A DNA stretch of 64,000 nucleotides from assembly GCA_029204225.1 (NCBI GenBank), contig CM055095.1, positions 39,422,141 to 39,486,140 of the forward strand, written 5' to 3'. Below, one piece after another: positions 55,545 through 64,000 of this stretch. The DNA comes from Diphasiastrum complanatum (lineage: Eukaryota > Streptophyta > Lycopodiopsida > Lycopodiales > Lycopodiaceae). The first letter of the stretch is position 1; every line of letters begins with the position of its first letter. The notes beneath the pieces were generated by a model that was not told the origin of the DNA, did no database searches, and was given only the letters and a program-made list of their open reading frames with translations. The translations under genes were made by a program, and so were the position numbers.

Positions 55545-56300
55545 CTAGGCTCTCTGGTTCTTCTGATGAAGTCCAGACTTATTGAGGTGCATACCTCTTA
55601 GGAACTGTTCGAGTTTGTGAGGATCTGCGGACGTTGGATTGACCAGGATGCGATGATGCTTCTTGAATCTCTTCAGATCTGTTTGAGTTAGCTTGGTCTG
55701 GTCTGATGACAGGTACTGCTCGGCTTTTGTAGATGTAGTTGCAGGTTCTGTAGTAGGAACATCCATGCTACGTAAAATAGGATGAAATGACATAGCATTG
55801 CTTATCGATGGTTGTTTGAAATCATAATATGTTTGTTCTTGAAATATTACATCCCTAGAGACAAATACTACATTGGTCGATGGATCATAAACTTTATAAG
55901 CTTTATGTTCATTAGGATAGCCAATGAAAATACATTTATTTGTCCTGTGATCCAACTTCTTTCTAAGCTGTTTAGGAATGTGAACAAAACACATACAACC
56001 AAAGATTTTTAAATGGTTGACACTAGGCTTGTGCCCATGCCAAACTTCATGAGGAGTCTTGTTGTTGATGGCTTTGGTGCTAGATCTGTTCTGCACGTAA
56101 CAGGCTGTGGCAGTAGCTTCTGCCCAGAACTTCGCAGGTAGGTGTGCTTGATGTAGCATGGATCTGGTTGAGTTGAGAAGAGTTCGATTCTTCCTTTATA
56201 CAATCTCGTTCTGTTGAGGTGAATAAGAAGTGGTGAATTGTCTTCTAATACCATGTTCAGCCATGTAGTCAGAAATCTCGTTAGAGATGTATTCGCCACC
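55545..56300 (-). pseudogene. Copia element 6: integrase C-terminal half
   Basis: Frame 56159-55545: LPAKFWAEATATACYVQNRS, KTPHEVWHGHKPSVNHLKIFG, CIFIGYPNEHKAYKVYDP and FVSRDVIFQEQT. At about 56205-56195 the block NEIV-stop-RKNRT shows that the catalytic Glu codon position has become a stop. The linker ends at 55560. Dead. Confidence 0.85.
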
Positions 56301-57128
56301 ACCATCAATTCGGAGTGCCTTCACTTTCTTAGACGTTTGTGCCTTGGCCATGGCCTTGATTCTCTTGAAGCATTCAAAGGCTTCAGATTTGTGCTTAATG
56401 AACATGGTTGTAGACCATCTAGAATAATCATCTATGAAAGTGATAAAATAGATTGCATCTCCTAATGATGGAGTTGGCATTGGACCACATAGATCACTAT
56501 ATACAAGATCTAATACATGCTTTGTTTTGATGGAGTGTGATTTTGGAAACTTGCTTCTAGAGTGCTTCCCATAGATGTATGATTCACAAAAGAAAGATTT
56601 CCTATTTGATGAAGATGAGAAATTCAAACCATCAACTAAATTATTACAACGCATATAAGAAAATGATCTTGTATTCACGTTTCCAAATTGACTATGCCAC
56701 ATAACATCACTGTCATTTAAATTTTCATTAGAGATACTAGCTAATGCAACTGAATTAGAGAGTATGTAAAGATTTTCGACTGTAGTGCATGTAGTCAAAA
56801 TAGTATCTTCATCGAGTATTGTACACTGCTCAGATGAGAAAGTAACAATGTAGCCCTCATCAATTATCTTAGAGATTGATAACAAATTCTTTGATAACTG
56901 ATGAACGTGAAGGACGTTAGGAACACAAATGGACATATCGTTGTTGAAGCTGATCTTCACGGCTCCTTTGCCTTCCACGCGTATGGTGCTAGAATCTTCG
57001 AGGTAGATGAATTGGTCTATGTTGTAAGCTGTGTACTCTGTAAACCATTCCTTGCAAGATGTCATGTGTTGGGTAGCGTCGGTGTCCAGGTACCAACTGT
57101 CATAGTCTTCACTGTTGTTGTAAGCCAT
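56196..57128 (-). pseudogene. Copia element 6: protease and integrase N-terminal half
   Basis: A 310-codon frame. WYLDTDATQHMTSCKEWF is the protease start with D-S-G-A changed to D-T-D-A. VLHVHQLSKNLLSISKII closes the domain. VMWHSQFGNVNTRSF and CESYIYGKHSRSKF correspond to the zinc domain; two Cys/His positions are altered. Then LVYSDLCGPMPTPSL, FITFIDDYSRWS, RIDGGGEYIS and SPQQNEIV and a stop. Confidence 0.85.
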
Positions 57129-57560
57129 TAATAAATGTGTGTCTTACTCCTTGAATTCCGCCGTGTTGGAGGAGTCTGGTTGTTGTTGTTGTTGTTGTTG
57201 TTGTTGCTTCTTTGCCTCGTTGTAGATCCTGATGCGAGACTCCTTGATGTCGTGATTAGCTCTTTTGCAATATCTGGAGAAAAGCTTCTTGCACAATCCA
57301 CCATGCTCACCTTGAGTGTGAGGCTTCTACTGTTGCTGCTGCACTTGATTCTTGCCCTTGGAATAGTCTTTCTTCTTGTTGTACAGGGCCATGGATTTGT
57401 CTTTGATGGACATGCCACTAGTCTTTCTCTGCATTTCTTCTTGAAGAAGATGACCGATCACCTTCTGAAGAGTGAGGTCGGGTTGTGTGGAAATCATCAC
57501 CACGAGCATGAAGTATAGTTCTGAAGTAAATGGAAGAGCAGTATGATAACGCGAGTTCCT
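57129..57560 (-). pseudogene. Copia element 6: gag C-terminal part
   Basis: Minus-strand frame 57509-57327: MISTQPDLTLQKVIGHLLQEE, the same gag block as in element 1, then KKKDYSKGKNQVQQQQ. A decayed knuckle (CARSFSPDIAKELIT in one frame; KLFSRYCKRANHDIKES in another, about 57290-57240) follows, with an (AAC)n/Gln tract at 57178-57207. N-terminal gag before about 57540 is missing or unrecognisable. Confidence 0.65.
57178..57207 (+). repeat. (TTG)n trinucleotide repeat
   Basis: About nine TTG units, in the gag region of element 6, where they encode Asn or Gln runs depending on frame. Confidence 0.95.
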
Positions 57561-57689
57561 TAGGCGTCAAAGACGACCATCGCTTGATCAGAAACTGAGG
57601 AGTCGTAGACGTCCGTGTTCTGATCAGAGTGAGTAAAGAAGCGCGATCAAACAACAATGAAAGTGCATTCAATCACAACAAGCATTCAC

Positions 57690-58033
57690 CTACGTTGTAC
57701 ACAGATAAAAACAAGCTACTGCTATATTACACTGAAGCACAATACATAATAACAATTACAACCAAAATGACGGTGTAACTGGGATGCTCAAACAATGTGT
57801 CTCATGGATGGAGCAACCAGTAATCTGTGCTTGGACGATCTACTTATAGATTTCATCCGTGTATTAATTACAATCAATGCTTGTCACCTAATTAGGAAAG
57901 CCATTGTACTCGGAAGTATATGGCTTTATTCTCTCACTTCGCATTTTACGTGAAGTGGTTTTCTCTCACTTCGCAAATTTCGGGAAGTGACTGGGAATGT
58001 TCCTCATTCAAAATAGACGACCTTCGACATTCA
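57690..58033 (-). mobile_element. Copia element 6: 5' LTR, end of U3, R and U5
   Basis: The segment 57932-58033 matches the U3 end of the 3' LTR. On the minus strand it continues into CTATAAGTAGATCG (57850-57837), a plausible TATA box, then a transcribed region to about 57700. The outer U3 is absent: at 58034 gypsy coding sequence begins. A primer site was not recognised. Confidence 0.55.
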
Positions 58034-58985
58034 AGAGGTTTAAAAGTTAACCTGATTTCAACAAAGCTATGTACAAAATGGGGCCTTACAAGAATGAAGC
58101 CTACAACTTTTGCCATCAAGCTAGTTGATCAGACGACACCGTCCAAAAGACATAGGGGAAGATATACCTATCAAGATTGTTGGAGTTCAATTTTTTATTA
58201 CTTTTTAAGTAATGGAATACTCTGACGCACCAAATATTTATCGACTATTATTGAGACGTCCATAGTAACGAGTTGTGCAAGTAATACATAACTGGGGGAC
58301 CCAAAAAATTACATTTGGGAATCGTGAGCATGCAGTCAAAGTTGATCCAATCACTTGGACAATCAAACCAGTGGTCCAAAAAGGGGATGATGATTCATCA
58401 ATAACAAATCATACCTGTGATCGACAAGTAAAAGCTTTGGGAGTTCATTAGGACTGTCAGAAATATATTGTTAATTGGAATCAAGCTCTTGCAAGAGTGG
58501 ATTGTACAACAGGCTATATGTGTCAACGCGATGACCAATCACAATTGAGCGAGATTCCTTTATCTGATCGAACTTTGGATACGTCGATCACATTCCCAAT
58601 GAATATGATGAATGTAGCTTGGATATCTCCGATCCAATTCCAGATCCTATTGAAGATGAATTCATTCATGTTATCCATGCCTTGTCTTATGATGAAAATG
58701 TAGAACTTACTGATGAATAGTCTTTAAATCACATGGATCCTACAAGATTTGGAGTTCGTGAGATTCCAGATGAAACGACAATAAAACCGTCGAAAGCAAT
58801 TATATTAAAAAAAGGAAAGAATGCAGGACCAATGATGAAGAAACACCAAAAGATGTACCGCCTTTATTGGATAAAGGTAAAGGGGAGTTCAATGATGATT
58901 CTTCAAGTCAGAATTCTGATAAGTCCTGGTCTTCTCGTAAGAGAGCTAAATGCAAACAATTTGTTGTTTTACACTACTTGTTGAT
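58034..58985 (+). pseudogene. Ty3-gypsy protease (RVP) remnant
   Basis: Frames give GLKVNLISTKLCTKWG, TRMKPTTFAIKLVDQTT, PKGIIEDIPIKIVG-like and VMEYSDAPN, YPTIIGRPWLR-like sequence (about 58040-58270). This is the retropepsin C-terminal half of plant gypsy elements (consensus ...LADQTxVxPxGxIxDVxIxV... and YPxILGRPWL). Beyond, HVIHALSYDENVELTDE and GVREIPDETTIKPSKA (58500-58980) match the spacer before RT loosely. The catalytic D(S/T)G lies outside, lost at the junction with element 6. Several frameshifts. Confidence 0.7.
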
Positions 58986-60309
58986 TCTTTTTTTTTGAAA
59001 AAGACAATATGAAAAAGAAAATGAAAAAGAAAACAAAATGATGAGCAAAAGTCAAAAAAGTCATCAGATAAGAAAAAGAGGAAGAAAAGTATTTTCAAGA
59101 ATCAAATTTTGATGGAAAATGACTTAAAAATCACTATTTTAGTCATATTTTGAACAAATAGTGATAGGAACCTTCACCGAGTTGCTAGATCATACATCCA
59201 GCGAACTTCTTAGAATGAATGACAAACTATAACAAAATCTTCCAAAAAATTGACAGTAGCTAGATTTTATTAATCATAATTAAAAAATAGTACTAGCGAA
59301 GGTTGACTCGGCGAGGGTTCTTTCACCTATTTGGATAAAAAATCGCTTATCTGACTGTTTTTGGCAAATCTAAAAAAATTAACCTTCACCTGATTGACAG
59401 TAGGTATATCTGATAATGATGATACTAGAGTAGAACTGGCAAAGGTTTTTTTTTTGGCCAACAATGACTTTTTGCAGCTTGGCAAGGATTAATATAGACT
59501 TTTTGTGAAGGATCAAGAGTGATACTATTATTTTTGCAAAAAAGAACACTTTTTTGACAAAAATAACTCAATATAACAACTAACTTTGACTTAACATTTG
59601 CCAACTTACTGATTACCAAAAATAGTATGATGGATTGACTGTGACGATTGACTGTGACTTTGGCAAAAGTTCAGGCAAAGGTTCCTCTCAGAGAACTGAT
59701 ATTCTTGTAGAAAGGTGTTAAACTTTCTACAAAAGGTTACCAAAAACTAGTGGAACGGTCACTTTAGCCTTCTATTTTTGAAATTAACCTTCGCCAACAT
59801 GGCTATAGATAGATTTGGGTCAGACCTAGGTACATTAGATCAGGCGAGAGTTGGTTTTTTTTATTTTTTTTAGTTGTTTTTTGGACTTTTTTTGGTGGTT
59901 TTTGTTCAGTTTCTAGGAATTGGCTGGGAAGTAACCTTTGCCCTTCAAACTATAGCTCCACTGCATCATGGCGGTACTGTTTGCAAGTTTTTGAAGGTTG
60001 GTTGCAAATAAATAGAAAGTTATCAGTGACTGATGAAGATTTTGCCCTTTTTGTCACCAAAATAGCAAAAATGAACGATTTTTATTGATTTCTCTGATTT
60101 CAGATCTTAGGAATGGTGATTTGTCTGGCTTCCCCTACTCAACAATCAAAACAAATTTCAAGCAAAAAAATCCACACAAATCAATCAAAATCTCTCACAA
60201 ATTAAACCTAAATGTAGTTTTAACACTATTATGCCAAGACAAGATGCCTAAATACAAGCTAACATCCAAGCATGGATCAGAAACATGCTTAAAAATGAAA
60301 AAATGGCGT
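58986..60309. other. AT-rich DNA, probably retroelement leader
   Basis: No coding region. AAGGTT and ACCTTCGCC words recur (59165-59945). On the minus strand this would be the leader of the gypsy LTR at 60335. Confidence 0.4.
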
Positions 60310-60334
60310 AGCTCCCCGGAAATGGCGCCAAAAT
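60310..60334 (-). promoter_or_regulatory. Gypsy-type primer binding site
   Basis: Reversed, the sequence just inside the LTR reads TTTTGGCGCCATTTCCGGGG. This resembles the TGGCGCCGTTGCCGGGGA primer site of plant gypsy (Athila/Tat-like) elements, with a few differences. Confidence 0.65.
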
Positions 60335-60826
60335 TGTAGCGGGCATTTTCTATCCTCCTTCAAATCTAGATCCAAGCTCAATCAAGCATCAAAAGATGAA
60401 GAGGATTATCATGTTGTCACGTGGAGATTTGTTCCCAAGGGAGCGATAGCATAGTTCATAATCAAGCACATGCTTATAATCCACATCTAACACTAACCAT
60501 TAACACTAACAATTAACACTACTCAAGCAATGATAGATCTTACTTTTTTTTCTCTCTCTCTCTTTCTCTCTCACAAAAAGTATTATAAAGATCAACTCCA
60601 ACAGGCATCAAATCCGACAATTAGCAAATCGAAAGAAAACATGAGAAATGGAAAAGGAGAGAAGAAGAGCAAGGACATTCCATATCCTTTCGGAAGAAGT
60701 TCCACCTCCTTTATTGAAATGAAAGTGAATGTACAAAATAATTCAAACCACTATATATAGTGGATTTTAGGGCTTTAGCCTCAAATCCTATTGGCCATCT
60801 CTACCTCCCTTATTATTTGAAATTCA
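60335..60826 (-). mobile_element. Gypsy LTR copy A (492 bp)
   Basis: On the minus strand it begins TGAATTTCAAATAATAAGG and ends CCCGCTACA, a TG...CA LTR. It is followed by a primer site at its 3' side. It is about 85-90 percent like copy B by eye. It contains a CT-rich stretch (60548-60573). Confidence 0.75.
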
Positions 60827-61033
60827 AAATTTGGGGGGAGCCCTTTTTATTCACTGACTTGACTATTAGGCCTTGCGACATTAAAAGTTTCACAAAAAGA
60901 CCTAAAGTCCTTTTATTAACTCCTAACTAATCAAATAACCATGTGATCATCGGGGTGGACTTACACACGCAGGGTGCCAAATCCCTCTCACTTATTAACT
61001 AGGGCGCCAAATCCCCAGCAATGGAGCCAAAAT
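60827..61033 (-). other. Spacer between two gypsy LTRs
   Basis: About 207 bases, including a reversed second primer-like site (TTTTGGCTCCATTGCTGGGG, near 61012-61033) and a G/C run (60832-60843) where a purine tract would be. Confidence 0.6.
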
Positions 61034-61556
61034 TGTAGCAGGTATTCCCTATCCACCTTCAACCCTAGATCCAAGCACACAAGCATCAAAGGAGATGAAG
61101 AAGATTAACTTGTTGTCACACGCGAAGATTCGTTTCCATGAGAGCGATATCGTAGTTCATAATCAAGCACATGCTTATGATCCACATCTAACACTAATCA
61201 ACACTACAATCCATTAACACTAAAAATTAACACTATATCCATTAATACTTACTCAACAATGATAGATCTTACTCCTCTCTCTCTCTTTCTCTCTCACAAA
61301 AAGTATAATAAAGTTAAACTTCAACAAGCATCGAATCCAACAATTAGCAAATCCAAAAAAAATATGAGAAATAGAGGAGAAAAGAAGAAGAGCAAGGACA
61401 TTCCATATCCATTCCATAAGAGGCTCAATTTGCTTGTATTGAAATGAAGAGATAATGTAGAAATAACTCAAAACTACCACTATATATAGTGGATTTGAGG
61501 GCTTTGGCCTCAAATCCTATTGGCCAATCTCTACCTCCCTTAATATTTGAAATTCG
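61034..61556 (-). mobile_element. Gypsy LTR copy B (523 bp)
   Basis: Same family and orientation as copy A. It ends CCTGCTACA at 61034; its start reads CGAATTTC, the expected TG being mutated. Interior landmarks shared with copy A include CATAGTTCATAATCAAGCAC-type sequence (CGTAGTTC here) and GGCCTCAAATCCTATTGGCC. Confidence 0.75.
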
Positions 61557-63043
61557 TAAGTCAAAGACTGTAGGCGACCTATCGAGCGCAACAGAATAAG
61601 TCTTCTTTCCTAATGCATGACTACGTCTATCAATATCGAACAAAGCTATAATGACATAAGTCACATTCAATCTTTTAGTAACCAATTTTAAAATCGTTAG
61701 CACTATAGTGATTTTGTAGCCAAACAATGATGTATTGAATATTGCAGTGTTGATGTATTCAACAAAACAATAAGTCTATATTTATCAGTTACAAATAACT
61801 ACAGAGAAGTATACATTCTGACATTATACTGAACACAGTAAGAAGATAGATTGATTCAGTAAGTAGCATCATGTACAAATCAGATGATGAGAGCACACAA
61901 TAATAATGGACAAAACCATGTACTCTAAGCTATCTTTGAGTAACTAAAAAACTCTGTCTGATGCACTTCTCGAAAATTTGCTTGCGAAGCAGTTAGGGCA
62001 AGTCTTATCAAGTGGAACCATAACTGCCGTTCTTTGACATGGTCAACTCCTTCGACTTTCATTGGCGCGTCGTTGATATGTCGGATGATGTTCGATTTGT
62101 CGGAGCCACTTGTTGAATGATTCCCGAGTATTTTGTAGACCGTGTGAAAACACAAATAAAACTGCAGAAATGGATAATAAAGTGGATGAAGATTAAAGAT
62201 CGATTATTTGGAATCTTAATTGACTTGCCTCAAATTGAGAGTTTTGAAATAGTCTCCCAAAAACAACATGGGAGGTCCGTGATTGATCGTAAAATGAAAT
62301 TATATCTTTTCCTATATTAGGAAAAATTTGTTGAATAGCTATATGACTTGGTAGTAATGCTACAACAAAGATTCATACAAGAATTGGACTTGATTTCTAT
62401 TTTATTCGAATAGTTTGCTTATTGTTTGACTTAAGTTGAAAGATTGATCAAGATATGAAAGATCAAGTTTACGAAAACCATTTCTCATAACATACATACT
62501 TATATCACATAATTCACAACTACATACATGAAGTACCCAAATATTGTTGCACCTTAAGGCAATGGCCTATCACCTTTCATATGTAAGGCCATTACAATAT
62601 CCCAAGTTTAGGTCTTCCAATGTGATGCAACATGTTGCAGTTTTCACATCAACGAAGTTATCTACAAATAGACACATACTCAAGTCAAGAACTTGGAATG
62701 TTTCCAAAAAATACCCACATTGCTCAATCTGAAGGAAGACAAATAAACTTTGTCTGAATATTAAAAACCTTGCAAATTCTTGTAGGAAGTACTCACGTGA
62801 CTCAATTTGAAAGAAGACAATCGAGTGTTGTTTGGGTATGAGAGACTCATGTGTTGCAGTGAAGAGCACTTTCTAGATATTTTTTTGAATCCCATAATTA
62901 CCATTTTGTGAAAATGTTAAAATCTAGCAACTAGATTCATGCCATGTGGAACCATGATAGATTGGAAAGTAGCATCCACAAGTGTTCATAATTAGGATAG
63001 GATTCGATTGAATTAAGTCGCCTTTGATTTCCTTGAATTATGC
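61557..63043. other. No assignable gene
   Basis: AT-rich. Short minus-strand frames (61925-62155, 62570-62869) carry no recognisable domain. Some of this is probably the eroded integrase of the copia fragment to the right. Confidence 0.4.
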
Positions 63044-64000
63044 TCAAATCAAGGCCAAGTCACATGGTCCTAGTTTATAAGGTTCACATACCTCTTGGCC
63101 AATCTCGATTGGAGGTAAGCCAAGTACAAGATTTTGATCATGAAGATACTTGATAATTTTATAATGTAAAGTGACCATATCTTTTATGCCAAAGTAAGCT
63201 TTGATTAACAACTTATGAAGACAAAGCGTGTTGATCAAGTATTGTGTTAAGCTTTTACAATTTTCCTTCATCTCTAAAGCCTCTAGCAATAATTTTATTA
63301 TCTTTCTTGAGTCTTTAATTAAGCACCTATCACTTTAGAATTCCACAAGCATGTCTTGATCAGTTATACCACCAACCGATGAAAGATTTCAAGCAAGGTT
63401 AGGAATAAGCAAAGCATTCTTGATCACACTTGAAAATCCAGAATTGAATTGAATTGGAATATTACCTATTTGGAAAAGGATGAAAACCAATCCTTTCTAG
63501 AAGTCATCTGTGAAGATGCTTCGCTGTCCATTACTCAATCCTCACTGCTTGTTGAGTTTGGATTCACCTTGAATAGATACTCATCGCTAAGACCACCACC
63601 ACCAACGAAGTTGGTTGATTCGTCTTCGGCTTGCTCGGTGGATTGAGAGTTTGATTTCCATTTGACTCGTGCTTCTGTTGTAGCTTGTTTGATATGGCAA
63701 TTTGATGTTGAATGTCCATTCTTTCCAAAATAGAGACATGGGCCTTGAACCTTATTTGTTGAAGAAGAAAAAACTTGCTTTTGCTTCGCCTTAGATAGAT
63801 TGTCCTTGAACCAACAATCTGTTTTTTGGCAGCTTTTCCTACCGCAAATAAAACTCTAAGAATTGTTAGAAGAATTAAAAACTTGTTTTTTCCTTGGATT
63901 TTTCTTATTGTTGTATGCAACAAAAGTTTGAGAGTGTGCATTAACCTTTGCTATTTCATAAGTTGAGATCCTAATTCTTCTTGAAGAAGAATCTCATCCA
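63044..64000 (-). pseudogene. Copia element 7: gag end, protease and integrase start (runs off the window)
   Basis: Minus strand. From the right edge: KVNAHSQTFVAYNNKKNPRKK, then a knuckle GPCLYFGKNGHSTSNC (about 63745-63695) whose second Cys is now Phe, then a protease start VMDSEASSQMTSRKDWF (near 63490), with D-S-G-A as D-S-E-A. Downstream YKIIKYLHDQNLVLGLPPIE and VCEPYKLG (63185-63070) are the second half of the integrase zinc domain. Stops and shifts between. The gag N-terminus lies beyond 64000. Confidence 0.7.

Overview
This is nuclear DNA from a land plant. The evidence is a P-class pentatricopeptide-repeat (PPR) gene resembling Arabidopsis At5g39980, the first exons of a plant-type phosducin-like protein 3 gene, a CHX cation/H+ exchanger pseudogene, GT-AG introns, and many Ty1-copia, Ty3-gypsy, LINE and Helitron remnants with plant-style initiator-Met primer sites. 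AT-rich sequence, long pure (TC/GA)n tracts and a PPR intron of about 6 kb filled by a retrotransposon would suit a large-genome plant such as a fern or gymnosperm, but the species cannot be fixed from this window.

Layout. 0.2-1.7 kb: LINE remnant (endonuclease, then reverse transcriptase). 2.6-3.4 kb: degenerate repeats. 3.6-4.5 kb, minus strand: exons 1-2 and 5'UTR of PLP3; its C-terminal exons are not visible. 5-6.3 kb: two TC microsatellites. 6.9-10.8 kb: decayed copia element ending in an odd poly-G tract. 12.5-15 kb: a zinc-knuckle scrap and unassigned DNA. 15.0-19.5 kb: second copia (LTR, primer site, gag-PR-integrase, no RT). 19.5-24.8 kb: mosaic of LTR pieces, an integrase scrap, an unrecognised minus-strand ORF chain, an inverted copia gag-PR scrap and a palindromic LTR structure. 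24.9-33.3 kb: a copia gag-PR-integrase half and a linker-RT half, separated by a gag-only LTR element, an unrecognised intron-bearing gene, a gypsy integrase scrap and a Helitron helicase scrap. 34.6-36.4 kb: repeats and a LINE ORF1 remnant. 36.6-45.6 kb: the PPR gene, apparently three exons, with a young RT-less copia in intron 1. 46.2-47.3 kb: CHX pseudogene. 50.8-58.0 kb: two minus-strand copia elements, one nested inside the integrase of the other. 58.0-61.6 kb: gypsy protease scrap and tandem gypsy LTRs. 63-64 kb: minus-strand copia gag-PR-integrase fragment running off the end.

The only clearly intact host coding sequence is the PPR exon at 43.7-45.6 kb; PLP3 looks real but incomplete here. 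None of the mobile elements appears able to move by itself: each lacks a domain, carries stops or frameshifts, or has lost a catalytic residue. I found no operon-like or defence-like system, tRNA, rRNA or CRISPR. The most unusual items are the palindromic LTR at 24.3-24.8 kb, the unidentified intron-containing gene at 28.9-30.3 kb beside a Helitron helicase remnant, the gag-only element with G-box-rich LTR, and a TTTTCGC-type repeat shared by upstream LTR regions of several unrelated insertions.
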